Part shown: positions 1 to 9,525 of the stretch, in pieces
How the letters are laid out: every line of letters starts with the position of its first letter
How positions within the stretch are numbered: position 1 is the first letter of the stretch
Assembly (NCBI GenBank): GCA_026770595.1
Contig: MU633786.1
Coordinates: 1 to 23,946 of the forward strand
Direction: 5' to 3'
Length of the DNA: 23,946 nt
Source of the DNA: Ochromonadaceae sp. CCMP2298
Taxonomy: Eukaryota > Sar > Synurophyceae > Ochromonadales > Ochromonadaceae
Notes under the pieces: model-generated
Databases searched by the model: none
Told to the model about the DNA's origin: nothing
What the model saw: the letters and a program-made list of their open reading frames with translations, nothing else
Position numbers and translations under genes: made by a program

Positions 1-164
1 GACAGAAATCGGGCCCCAGACAGCGCGCGCGGCTGCCGATAATGAGTAGACATCCTCCCCAGACCCCTGCCAGAGCAATCTGAAATGATAAACTCGACCC
101 GTCTACCCTATCTTTCCAAGCATTCTGGCCATATCTGAGGACACATCACAAAGGCTAATATCTT

Positions 165-476
165 GACCGTGACTTTTTTCGATCGTGACCCTTTTTTCGG
201 CTGTCACGGTACCGTCTCTTTTTTAATGGGAGACACGTAAGGTCGTTTCTTGTTTAGGCGTCGAGACGGAAAGACAAATTTTTGTCTTTTTAGTCCTTGG
301 CCAAAGCGTGGACATTGCAAAGGTTTTCGGCGTTTTGAAAGACAAAAAAGACAAAACCCACGCGTAACGCACAACGTCTTTTTGTCCTTCGTGTCCCGGA
401 GCCTAAATAAGAAACGCCCTAAGGCCGAAAATAAACGTATGACCGTGACTTTTTTACCCCAGACCGTAACTTTTTT
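165..476. repeat. Composite direct/inverted repeat element, MITE-like
   Basis: Imperfect inverted arms lie at 244-278 and 381-416 (about 29 of 36 positions agree; core CGTTTCTT-TTTAGGC). A second inverted pair, TTTTCGGC at 194-201 and GCCGAAAA at 424-431, sits outside them. Flanking these are direct repeats: GACCGTGACTTTTTT at 165-179 and 441-455, each followed by a variant copy (GATCGTGACCCTTTTTT at 181-197, GACCGTAACTTTTTT at 462-476). No transposase is encoded. The element ends about 160 bp upstream of the RING/MORN start codon, so it could be a non-autonomous transposon remnant or part of that gene's promoter. The short ORFs it contains are by-products of the repeats. Confidence 0.5.
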
Positions 477-635
477 GCGTTTGCGCATACACTCTACTGA
501 TCCCAAAATATATTTACCCCTGATTTTTGAAACATTTTGGATGATCATGTGGGAGTTGTGAGGCTTTTCTCCTTGGAGAGGCACACATTCATTCACGACT
601 GAATTCCTCTCCATCGAGATCTGTTCTTCTTCAAC

Positions 636-1907
636 ATGCAGCAGCAGGAAGGAAGGCAGCCCGCCCCCGGGGAGTGTGGGTACCCGTGCGGAATGTTCTT
701 GACGGCACCTGATCTCGATCTCACGTGCGGCATCTGCATGGAAGTTCTTAATGATCCCGTGCTGGTCTGCGGCGAGCAACACACCTACTGCCGCGCCTGC
801 ATAGCGCTGTGGAAGGACACCAAGAGCACGTGCCCGGAGTGCCGTGTGCCCATCAGCCAGGGAAAAACTAACAGGTTGGCGAAGAATATGATCGACAAGC
901 TCGAAGTCCGCTGCCCCCACGCTGGGTGCGATGGATGCGATGGTGGTGGCGATGGCAGCGGCCAGACCAACAGTGCAAGCAGCAGCAGCGACATTCCTGC
1001 CGATGCAGAAGATGGGCACCAGTACAAGAAGAGAAGGCAGGATGACGGCGCAGTACCCTCCTCTGAGCCAGTAGCCACATCTTGCGGGTGGACGGGCCAG
1101 CTGAGAGAGTACGAGGCACATCTGGCTGTGTGTCCATTCGTGGAGGTCTCCTGTCCCTTCGCAGAGGCGGGGTGCGCCTTCAGGGCTGCGCGCAGAGACA
1201 TGGGTGCTCACAGCGGCGACACTGCAGCTCACTTACTGATGCTGATGACGACTGTTGCGGCAGGCAAGGCAAAAATCGCAGTAGTGGAGGCAGAAAGCGC
1301 AGCAGTGAAGGTAGAGAGCGCAGCAGTGAAGGCAGAAAATGCAGCGATGAAGGGTACAATCGCGTCTCTCGAGGTAGACAGTCGTAGGCTGCAGCTGTGC
1401 GTGTCTATTCTTCATGCGTCTGTGGATGAAGAGGCTGCGGGCGACATGGAGTGGGTTTCTTCGCGTTCTTACCCTGCTGCTGACGGTAACGCCGGATCCA
1501 CATACACCGGGCAGATGCGGGGAGGACAGCGTCACGGGTTCGGCGGAGCATCTTGGGCGACAGGCATGTATATCAGCTATGACGGTCAGTGGCTGCGAGG
1601 CAAGAGGCACGGACAAGGATTGTACAAGTGGCGGGATGGTAGTAGCTACGAAGGGCAGTGGAAGCAGGGCGAAAAGCACGGACAAGGAATTTACAAGTGG
1701 CGTGACGGGAGGAGCCACGAAGGGCAGTGGGAGGAGGACAGTAAGCACGGACAAGGCGTCTACAAATACAGAAATGGTGAAAGCGAGGAAGGGCAATGGG
1801 AGGAGGAAAAGAAGCAGGGTCAATTCATCTACAGGAAGGTGGATGGCACTCGCTATAGTCGCGTATACGAGGACGGTAATATGACGAGCGAGACGCTGAT
1901 CCCGTGA
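636..1907 (+). CDS. RING finger / TRAF-type zinc finger / MORN-repeat protein, probable E3 ubiquitin ligase
   Basis: Intact 423-residue frame with no intron needed. Residues 31-69 form a textbook C3HC4 RING: C31-x2-C34, C45, H49, C52-x2-C55, C66-x2-C69. An acidic, Ser/Gly-rich linker follows. A TRAF/SIAH-like cysteine-histidine segment starts at CGWTGQLREYEAH and continues through CPF, CPFAEAGC and further histidines, about residues 149-205. Next come four near-identical heptads (AAVKxES type), probably a coiled coil. The C-terminal third holds about five MORN repeats (core Y-EGQW-G-HGQG-Y). RING plus TRAF-zf implies ubiquitin transfer from an E2; MORN repeats commonly bind membranes or act as scaffolds. 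Substrate and location are unknown. The ATG at 636 is chosen because the RING lies close behind it. The next gene converges on it. Confidence 0.85.
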   Translation: MQQQEGRQPAPGECGYPCGMFLTAPDLDLTCGICMEVLNDPVLVCGEQHTYCRACIALWKDTKSTCPECRVPISQGKTNRLAKNMIDKLEVRCPHAGCDGCDGGGDGSGQTNSASSSSDIPADAEDGHQYKKRRQDDGAVPSSEPVATSCGWTGQLREYEAHLAVCPFVEVSCPFAEAGCAFRAARRDMGAHSGDTAAHLLMLMTTVAAGKAKIAVVEAESAAVKVESAAVKAENAAMKGTIASLEVDSRRLQLCVSILHASVDEEAAGDMEWVSSRSYPAADGNAGSTYTGQMRGGQRHGFGGASWATGMYISYDGQWLRGKRHGQGLYKWRDGSSYEGQWKQGEKHGQGIYKWRDGRSHEGQWEEDSKHGQGVYKYRNGESEEGQWEEEKKQGQFIYRKVDGTRYSRVYEDGNMTSETLIP

Positions 1908-2621
1908 GGAGTAAAGCACGTCGGCCCGGACCAGCGTACGTCGTCTACGGGTGCTACTACTGTACATACCCAAGCACACTGTATACCCAAGCACCCTGCC
2001 GCAATCGATGCTGTATATACCCACCTACCATAACCTATAATGCACGCATCTAACTAGTTAACGAGCCACAAGTTTTCATTTTATATACACTACTTCCTTA
2101 AACCGTGTGTGCGTCTGTGCTCTATTATCCCCAGTGCGCCCCTACGTCTCTGCCTCTACCTCTGCCTCTGTCTAACCCTACAGTCCCAATAACAGCACAG
2201 CATTTGCAGCAATCACAGCAATCACAGCGATCACAGCAGTAAAAAACAGCAGTCACAGCCACATCCCTACTCCCCACATCCCCCCACACCCATGTCCCCA
2301 CATATACTATGTTTAAATGTACATATATCTACTTACGAGTATCAGAATATCAGAATATCAGAGTAGCAGAGTGTCGAAATATCAGAATATCCGTGTAAGG
2401 GTGTCCAAATCGCAGCCATTGCTGCTGAGCTTACATGAGTGGATTGCGACGCACGCCCCCGTGCGCTCCTGTGGAAAGCGTGTGCCGCCCTGTCCCTCCT
2501 GTGCTGTGTTGTGCTGTGTTGTGTTGTGCTGTGTTGTGTTGTGCTGTTTTGCGCTGTTTTGTGTTGTGCTGTTTTGTGCTTCGCTCTGCTTCACTGTGTT
2601 CTACTGCACGGTACCTCCCTG
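1908..2621. other. Convergent spacer, low complexity
   Basis: This is the 714-bp gap between the stop codons of two converging genes, and I see no gene in it. It contains CAGCAATCACAG-type repeats (about 2200-2260), a run of imperfect AGAATATC repeats (2340-2395), and a TGTGCTGTGTTG-type tract from about 2500 to 2680. That tract runs into the last codons of the minus-strand hydrolase. Several Cys/Val/Leu-rich ORFs here come only from the TG-rich tract. Confidence 0.6.
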
Positions 2622-4286
<1,665 letters not shown>

Positions 4287-4703
4287 CACTGTTGAAGGGT
4301 CCTGGCGCTAGGAGAGGCGAGAAAGCGGGTGCAGGCAGATGGAATGTGGCCTCTTAAGATCTGCCGCAGGAAGGGCAGCAGCGTGCCCACGTTCTACGGG
4401 ATGCACTCGCTCTTTATCTCCTCCAAGGTGTCTGCAGCCAGCGCTGCGGCGGCGGCGGTGGTGCTGCTCTTCAGGTGGGCATGCCGATACAAGGATCCAA
4501 ACCAATCAGATCTTGTCGACTTTTTGGGAATATTTGTCTCCGAAAAGATGGCATCTATATTCGACCCAATTCTACTAATAGCGCAAAATTAAGAGAAACA
4601 AATTTTCACATTTCTCCTCCTTCATTCCTACCTTCTCGATCGCCCTTGCTAGGAAAGCGCCCTCTTACCCTGTTCTGTCGTCTCGCCAGGGTCCATTTCT
4701 CCT
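4287..4703. promoter_or_regulatory. Divergent promoter region with possible 5'-UTR intron
   Basis: This 417-bp gap separates the start codons of the hydrolase (-) and the Frag1-like gene (+). A good donor, TTCAG|GTGGGC at 4474/4475, and a pyrimidine-rich acceptor, TCTCGCCAG|GG at 4689/4690, suggest an intron in the 5' leader of the plus-strand gene. An in-frame upstream ATG at 4339 would then extend that protein by about 50 residues. The stretch 4329-4505 has G/C-rich codon ends in frames of both strands, so which strand it serves is unresolved. Confidence 0.4.
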
Positions 4704-6134
4704 ATGGATTCGCCCCCCAGCCAGCTGGGCAGCCCAGCCTCGGCAGCAGGGCGAGCCACAGACCTGGAGGCGGCAGGGAGCGAGCACCGGCTACCGGCAC
4801 ACGTGTCCGATGTGTCTGAGGCAGTGACATTGATGCAGACATCGATGCAGGTGCCCTCTCAGAAGGGCGACCGACTGGTGCTCTTCACGGGCGCGCAGCT
4901 GGTCAAGTTCCTGATCATCTGGCCTATCTTCTTCTGCGCCCTCACCTTCGCGCTCTTCTACTCCATCCACCCCTTGTCCGGTGACTCCTACAGCGGGGTG
5001 CGGCAGATCCCTACGCTGAGCATGACAGGCCGTCTCATACCGGGAAGCCTGATCTTCACCCTGGGTTTGCATCTGGAGGGACTGTTGCTGGTGGTGGCCT
5101 TCGGGCTCATCCACTGGGAGTTCCATAGGCGCATAAGACGCATCGAGGAGGCGCAGAGGCAGGGACAGACGGGGCAGATGGGGCAGATGGGGGGACAGGT
5201 AAGACAGGGTCAGGGTCAGGGTCAGGGTCAGGGTCAGGGACAGGGACAGGAACAGATTGGGCAGGTGCAGGGACAGTCGCAGGGTCAGACACAAGAGCAG
5301 ACGCAGGGGACAGGGACAGGGACGGGGATGGGGGCAGGAGCAGGGGCTGGGGCGGGGGCAGGTGAGCTCGACGACAGCCCAATGCGCTGCTGTGAGGGCT
5401 GGGGCTACTGCTGCTGCTGCCTGTGCACACCCCAGGCCTCCAAGGATGCCTCCCCGCGCTACCTAAGATTCTGGAATGGGGTATTGCTGGGGCTGGGCTG
5501 GGCTGCGGCAGTGTTAATGGTGGCCGTGGGCACTATCACACTGCAGGTGCAGGAGACAGCGCACGCCACAGTGGCCTTCTTTATGTACGCATTCGCCCTC
5601 CTGCACCTGCTGCTGCAGCACTGGACCATCGCGGACAGTGTGGGGCGCACCCACCGCCAGTTACAGCTGCACCGGCTGTGCATATTCCTCGTCGTGCCTC
5701 TGCCTATACTCATATTCATAACTATCGGACTGCTCTCCATGTGCAGCAGCGATGTGTGCAAAGAGGCCGCATTGGACCTGTCCCCAGCCACTGAGTACCT
5801 CGTCACCGCCGTGCTGCTGCTGTACATATACCGCTTTTACGAGGACATCTGCGGGGCTGAGATATCCATCGCACAGCCACAGCCCCCCAGCCTCTACAAC
5901 CACAACCACAGCCACAGTCCCCACAGCCCCCATAGCCCCCACAGTCCCCAAGGACCCCAGACACAGGGTACACCGGGTATGCAGGAGTGGGTATCTGTTT
6001 CTCCGCCAGGTGTGAGGGCGTTAGATTACTTAGGGGCGGGGGCTGGGGCTGGTGGAGGGGCTATTACCACGCAGCCGGCACCCACAGCAAGAACAGGAGT
6101 AAGGACAGGAGGGGCAGAGCAGAAGCAGGAATAG
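4704..6134 (+). CDS. Frag1/DRAM/Sfk1-family multipass membrane protein
   Basis: The 476-residue frame has about six hydrophobic helices in the family's usual order. TM1 is around residues 66-87. The loop holding IPTLSMTGRLIPGS matches the conserved Pro/Ser extracellular loop, and TM2 is around 112-138. After a low-complexity insert come a GLGWAAAVLMVAVG helix, the ETAHATVAFFMYAFALLHLL helix that carries the family's conserved HN/AH-type motif, LCIFLVVPLPILIFITIGLL, and finally TEYLVTAVLLLYIYRFYED, matching the conserved SEW-like last helix. Relatives act in autophagy (DRAM), GPI-anchor remodelling (PGAP2/Frag1) or plasma-membrane lipid signalling (Sfk1); which applies here is unknown. A Cys-rich stretch after the insert could be palmitoylated. 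The insert 5199-5360 begins with CAG|GTAAGA and may really be an intron. The tail has His-Ser-Pro repeats. Confidence 0.7.
   Translation: MDSPPSQLGSPASAAGRATDLEAAGSEHRLPAHVSDVSEAVTLMQTSMQVPSQKGDRLVLFTGAQLVKFLIIWPIFFCALTFALFYSIHPLSGDSYSGVRQIPTLSMTGRLIPGSLIFTLGLHLEGLLLVVAFGLIHWEFHRRIRRIEEAQRQGQTGQMGQMGGQVRQGQGQGQGQGQGQGQEQIGQVQGQSQGQTQEQTQGTGTGTGMGAGAGAGAGAGELDDSPMRCCEGWGYCCCCLCTPQASKDASPRYLRFWNGVLLGLGWAAAVLMVAVGTITLQVQETAHATVAFFMYAFALLHLLLQHWTIADSVGRTHRQLQLHRLCIFLVVPLPILIFITIGLLSMCSSDVCKEAALDLSPATEYLVTAVLLLYIYRFYEDICGAEISIAQPQPPSLYNHNHSHSPHSPHSPHSPQGPQTQGTPGMQEWVSVSPPGVRALDYLGAGAGAGGGAITTQPAPTARTGVRTGGAEQKQE
5170..5362. repeat. GGTCAG / GGGACA hexamer-type repeats encoding Gly-Gln and Gly-Thr/Ala runs
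   Basis: Hexamer repeats (GGTCAG about six times at 5205-5240, then GGGACA and GGGGCA variants) stay in frame, giving a (GQ)n, (GT)n and (GA)n segment. A consensus donor CAG|GTAAGA lies at 5198/5199, and several in-phase CAG acceptors occur downstream. The segment can therefore be read either as a coding low-complexity loop or as a phase-0 intron whose length is divisible by three. Confidence 0.7.
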
Positions 6135-6586
6135 TACACTAATAGTACACTACAGAAATAGTACACTAACAGTACACTGTACACTACAGGAATAGTACAA
6201 TGCACATAGCACACTGTACACAGCACACAGTAGATAGTACACAGCATACAAAAGAGTAGCGCACTGTACGCAGCATCCCAGTATCCACTAAAGAGTAGAA
6301 TTTAAAAATAAACCCAATAGTGACCTATTAACACCCAATTCCATTATTAAACGACGCTTTGTGGGAAGTAAACAAAGTCCTAGGCGCTGGGCCTGGGTTT
6401 TATAAAGTGAAGGGGTGCAGCTATGGGTGGGGGTGATGTATGGTGCTAAGAGGTATGGGCTATGGAGTGTGGGTTGTACTACGGGGTATGGAGATGTGGG
6501 GTGCTATGGACTAGCTGAACTAACTGTGCCTGACGTGGATGTTGATATCGATTTGCTGTCGATGTCGATGATGTTAATGCGTCTCT
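6135..6586. other. Convergent spacer with AGTACACT repeats
   Basis: This 452-bp gap lies between converging genes. From 6133 to about 6250 it holds imperfect copies of AATAGTACACTA and related GTAC-containing units. AATAAA at 6307-6312 is a candidate poly(A) signal for the plus-strand Frag1-like gene. I see no gene. Confidence 0.6.
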
Positions 6587-9007
6587 CTATTTTCCTTTTT
6601 TCCGCTTGCCCAGGGAGGAGGGCTGCTTTGCCCCCGCCTCCACTGCCCCCGCCTCCACTGCCTCCACGGCCATCCCTGTACCCGCCTCGTCCTCATCTAT
6701 ATCGATATCCCCCTCCCCCCCCTGCATCTGCCTCTGCATCTCCTCCATGTCGCCCTCCTCGCCCTCCTCACCCTCCTCACCCTCAGACGGAGAAGCAGAC
6801 CCAGACACGGAAGCGGAGGCGGTACCAGCAGACTGGGGTGACTGGGGGGTGCCGGGAGATCCAGGAGCCCCCCCAGCAGCATCGTCTTCGGGAGCGGGAG
6901 CATTGGCTGCCTTTTTCCAGGCCATGGCCTTCTCCAGGAACTTCATGCCCACCATCTTCTGCTCGTCGTCCGGGAACACGTAGTCGAAGTACTCCTCTGA
7001 GCCCAGGGGGGTCACGCCGTCTGCTGCCAGCACCGGTCTGCGCATCTTGATCTTCTTCGGGAACCGCCCCTCCACCTCCTTTAGATGGGCCCGGTCCCCC
7101 CCTGCACCCGCCCCCTGCAGGGCCTCGCTCTCCGCGTCCCTCCACGCCTCCAGCAGCAGCAGTCGCTCCTCCTTCAGCCCGTCAGTCTTCAATTGCGTAT
7201 AGCCCTGCAGGAAGACCGCCCTGGCCGCAGCCACATCTCCGCCCGCCTGCTCTGTGCTCTCTACGTCCCGCACGTATGCCCCGTACTCTGCCAGGAACTG
7301 CGCGTAGGCCACCCACGTCTTCACGTGACCCCCACTGCGCTCCACCAGTCTCAGGTGCAGTGCGCGGGCCCTGAGGTACTCCGCCTCCCCCACCTCCCAG
7401 TCTATGTAGGCCCTCCACAGCACCTCCGGCATGTCTAGCTCCTCACTACCCACAGCAAGGTCGAAGATAGCTCTCGCCCTCTGTGTCTCCCCCACAGCTG
7501 CCTCCAGGGCTGCAAAGTTGCGCCAGGCTGCGCAGTTGTGCGGCATGGCTGCGATGTACTTGCCGTAGATAGCGCGGCAGCGGTCGATCTCCCCCATCTG
7601 GTGCTCGAGCTCGATGTAGCCGCGGAATATGTTCTCCTTCCCGCACATGCCTATGGCCTGCCCCAGCAGCCTGCGGGCCGCACCCAGGTCCCTCTGGCGG
7701 ACCTCCAGATGCGCAGCCATCAGCCACACCTTTCCGAAGGTAAACAGGCGGTGGGGTAGGAGGGTCAGGCAGGCCCTGTACACCTCTCTGGTTCTGGGCA
7801 TGTCTTTGGCCACGAGCTCTTCAAATATGGCATAGTTTATCCACAGGTACACGTAGCGACGCCAGAAGCGCTTTTCCTGCACAGGGGGCACGCAGGCCAC
7901 TGCTCTGTTGTACACAGTACGAACTGTCTCCAGAGCCTCCTCGCTGCCACTCCCGCCCCCGCCCCCGCCGCCCACTATGGCGAGGCATTCGGCCTCCTCT
8001 AGACGCACGAAGTCGAACCACGAGTCGAAGTCGTACACATCCGCCGCCACCGCCTTGTTGTAGTGCTCTCTGCGCTGGGCCACGATGGCGCCCTCGATAT
8101 TGTCCCGAGAGCCGTGTCTCTTCTCGAAGGCCACGAACTCCCTCTTAAGCTCGCTCACCTCCTCCTCCGCCCCCGCCGCCCCCTCCTCCTCTGCCAGCTG
8201 CGTCAAAGCGTACTGGTATATCACCCGGGCCCTATCCACCTCCTTGCAGCGCTCCTCGAATCGGGCAAAGTTAACCAGCAACTTCTCGGTGCGCTCTGTG
8301 GGGTGCAGCTCCTCCAGGGCTCGCTCGTACACGCGCCTGGCGAGCGCCCTCTGGTGCAGGCGCTCCTCCCACCTCGCGTATTTCAGATAGGCCCGGCAGG
8401 TAGGCAGCAAAGCCACGTACCGCTCGTAGATGTCCCTAGCTCGGGACAACTGCCCCTGCCGCATCTCGAAGTTGATGAAGCTTGCCCAGGACATGTCGTC
8501 TGGCTCCCAGCCCATCCACCGCTCGAAGACACTCCGGGCGTTGTCGCAGGCGCCCGCCATCTCTTCCATATAGGAGTACTTGTACCAAAACGAGTCCACT
8601 CGCGGGTGCAGGGTCACGGCGCGGTCCCACACGTTGCGTGCGTGGTTGACGAATTTGTTCTTCATCTCCATGTCGGCGTACTTCTGCCACAGGGTCTGGT
8701 TGCGGTAGTCGATGTCCAGAGCGCGCTCGAAGACACTGCGCGCCCTCTCGAACTCCTTCTGAGACGCCTCCCATAATGCGTATTTGCACCATATGCCGAT
8801 GTGGTGGCTAGAGCGTCTGAGCTGGTCCTCGAAGTCCTTCCGCTTGGTCTGCTGGTACTGCGCGAGCTCCTCCTTGTCCGTGATGAACTGCGTGGGCGCC
8901 TTCTCCTGTACCTCTATGCCCTGGTTATTCGCGATGCGCAGCAGCTGCTCGGCCGTTATCTGGATCGCCGCCGCGGCGCGGTTTTTCACCTGCGGTATCT
9001 TCGACAT
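6587..9007 (-). CDS. CRNKL1: Crooked-neck / CLF1 pre-mRNA splicing factor (HAT repeats)
   Basis: Intact single-exon frame of 806 residues. The N-terminus (ITAEQLLRIA, QFITDKEELAQYQQTKRKDF, HIGIWCKYALWEASQKEFER) is strongly characteristic of the Crooked-neck/Clf1/Syf3 family. It is followed by about 15 HAT helix pairs recognisable by W-Y-E-R-A-R spacing, such as ARSVFERALDIDYRNQTLW and WDRAVTLHPRVDSFWYKY. The conserved C-terminal block EEYFDYVFPDDEQ is present. The family scaffolds the NineTeen/Prp19-related complex in spliceosome activation, in the nucleus. Usual length is about 690-850, so the gene is complete. Additions are a poly-Gly insert (minus strand of about 7945-7975), an acidic Glu/Gly tail and a basic end. 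No introns interrupt it, although neighbouring genes have up to six. Confidence 0.95.
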   Translation of the reverse strand: MSKIPQVKNRAAAAIQITAEQLLRIANNQGIEVQEKAPTQFITDKEELAQYQQTKRKDFEDQLRRSSHHIGIWCKYALWEASQKEFERARSVFERALDIDYRNQTLWQKYADMEMKNKFVNHARNVWDRAVTLHPRVDSFWYKYSYMEEMAGACDNARSVFERWMGWEPDDMSWASFINFEMRQGQLSRARDIYERYVALLPTCRAYLKYARWEERLHQRALARRVYERALEELHPTERTEKLLVNFARFEERCKEVDRARVIYQYALTQLAEEEGAAGAEEEVSELKREFVAFEKRHGSRDNIEGAIVAQRREHYNKAVAADVYDFDSWFDFVRLEEAECLAIVGGGGGGGSGSEEALETVRTVYNRAVACVPPVQEKRFWRRYVYLWINYAIFEELVAKDMPRTREVYRACLTLLPHRLFTFGKVWLMAAHLEVRQRDLGAARRLLGQAIGMCGKENIFRGYIELEHQMGEIDRCRAIYGKYIAAMPHNCAAWRNFAALEAAVGETQRARAIFDLAVGSEELDMPEVLWRAYIDWEVGEAEYLRARALHLRLVERSGGHVKTWVAYAQFLAEYGAYVRDVESTEQAGGDVAAARAVFLQGYTQLKTDGLKEERLLLLEAWRDAESEALQGAGAGGDRAHLKEVEGRFPKKIKMRRPVLAADGVTPLGSEEYFDYVFPDDEQKMVGMKFLEKAMAWKKAANAPAPEDDAAGGAPGSPGTPQSPQSAGTASASVSGSASPSEGEEGEEGEEGDMEEMQRQMQGGEGDIDIDEDEAGTGMAVEAVEAGAVEAGAKQPSSLGKRKKGK

Positions 9008-9525
9008 GGCTGGCTCGACTGTCCTAGACTGTGACCCGGTCTCTCAAAAACTGCGTTCTCTCGACTGGCGAGGTCTCCTGCTCTCCTGCGCCGTGCCGAC
9101 AGCCACTCAGCTGCTGCCTCCTAAGCGCAAATGCAAGCAAGTCGCCGACGGTGAATGTCGGGCGCGTTACCTCGCGTATCCTAGACTGCGCGGAGGGACA
9201 TAAACACGGCGCCCCCTCCCACAGCACGTCGAATGTGTGCTCTTTCTGTCCACACCTGTTTGCCCTTCCCAAAACCGCCCGCCCCACAGCAAAACTCCGG
9301 GAAAATCGACCTCGCTCAAGTGTAATCTTCCAGAAAAGCACGCCTATTCAATCCAACGAAATTGCCATTAGTCCCACGAATTTACATCTGTCCAATGTTT
9401 AAAACCGTGGACAGAGGTACAGTAAATCCTAGACTGGCGATTTTGGGGCTTTTGATGGATGTGAGGAGGGGGGGAGTGAGAGTGATCTCTGAAGCAGATC
9501 ATATCTGTGTCACTGCGAGTCTGCT
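9008..9525. promoter_or_regulatory. Divergent promoter region with a thrice-repeated 10-mer
   Basis: This 518-bp gap separates the start codons of the splicing-factor gene (-) and the rhodanese gene (+). The 10-mer TCCTAGACTG occurs at 9022-9031, 9179-9188 and 9427-9436, all in the same orientation, two copies of them close to the two starts. It is a candidate shared transcription-factor or initiator site. No TATA box is visible. Confidence 0.45.

Noticed and set aside
204-1232. 342-codon minus-strand ORF and the 263-codon minus-strand ORF at 1233-2024, opposite the RING/MORN gene
   Set aside because: Both are antisense shadows. The plus strand has a complete C3HC4 RING, TRAF-type finger and MORN repeats in one frame, while the minus frames show no recognisable domain and just reflect the repeats.
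8063-8776. 237-codon plus-strand ORF
   Set aside because: Antisense to the HAT repeats of the Crooked-neck gene, whose family identity is unmistakable.
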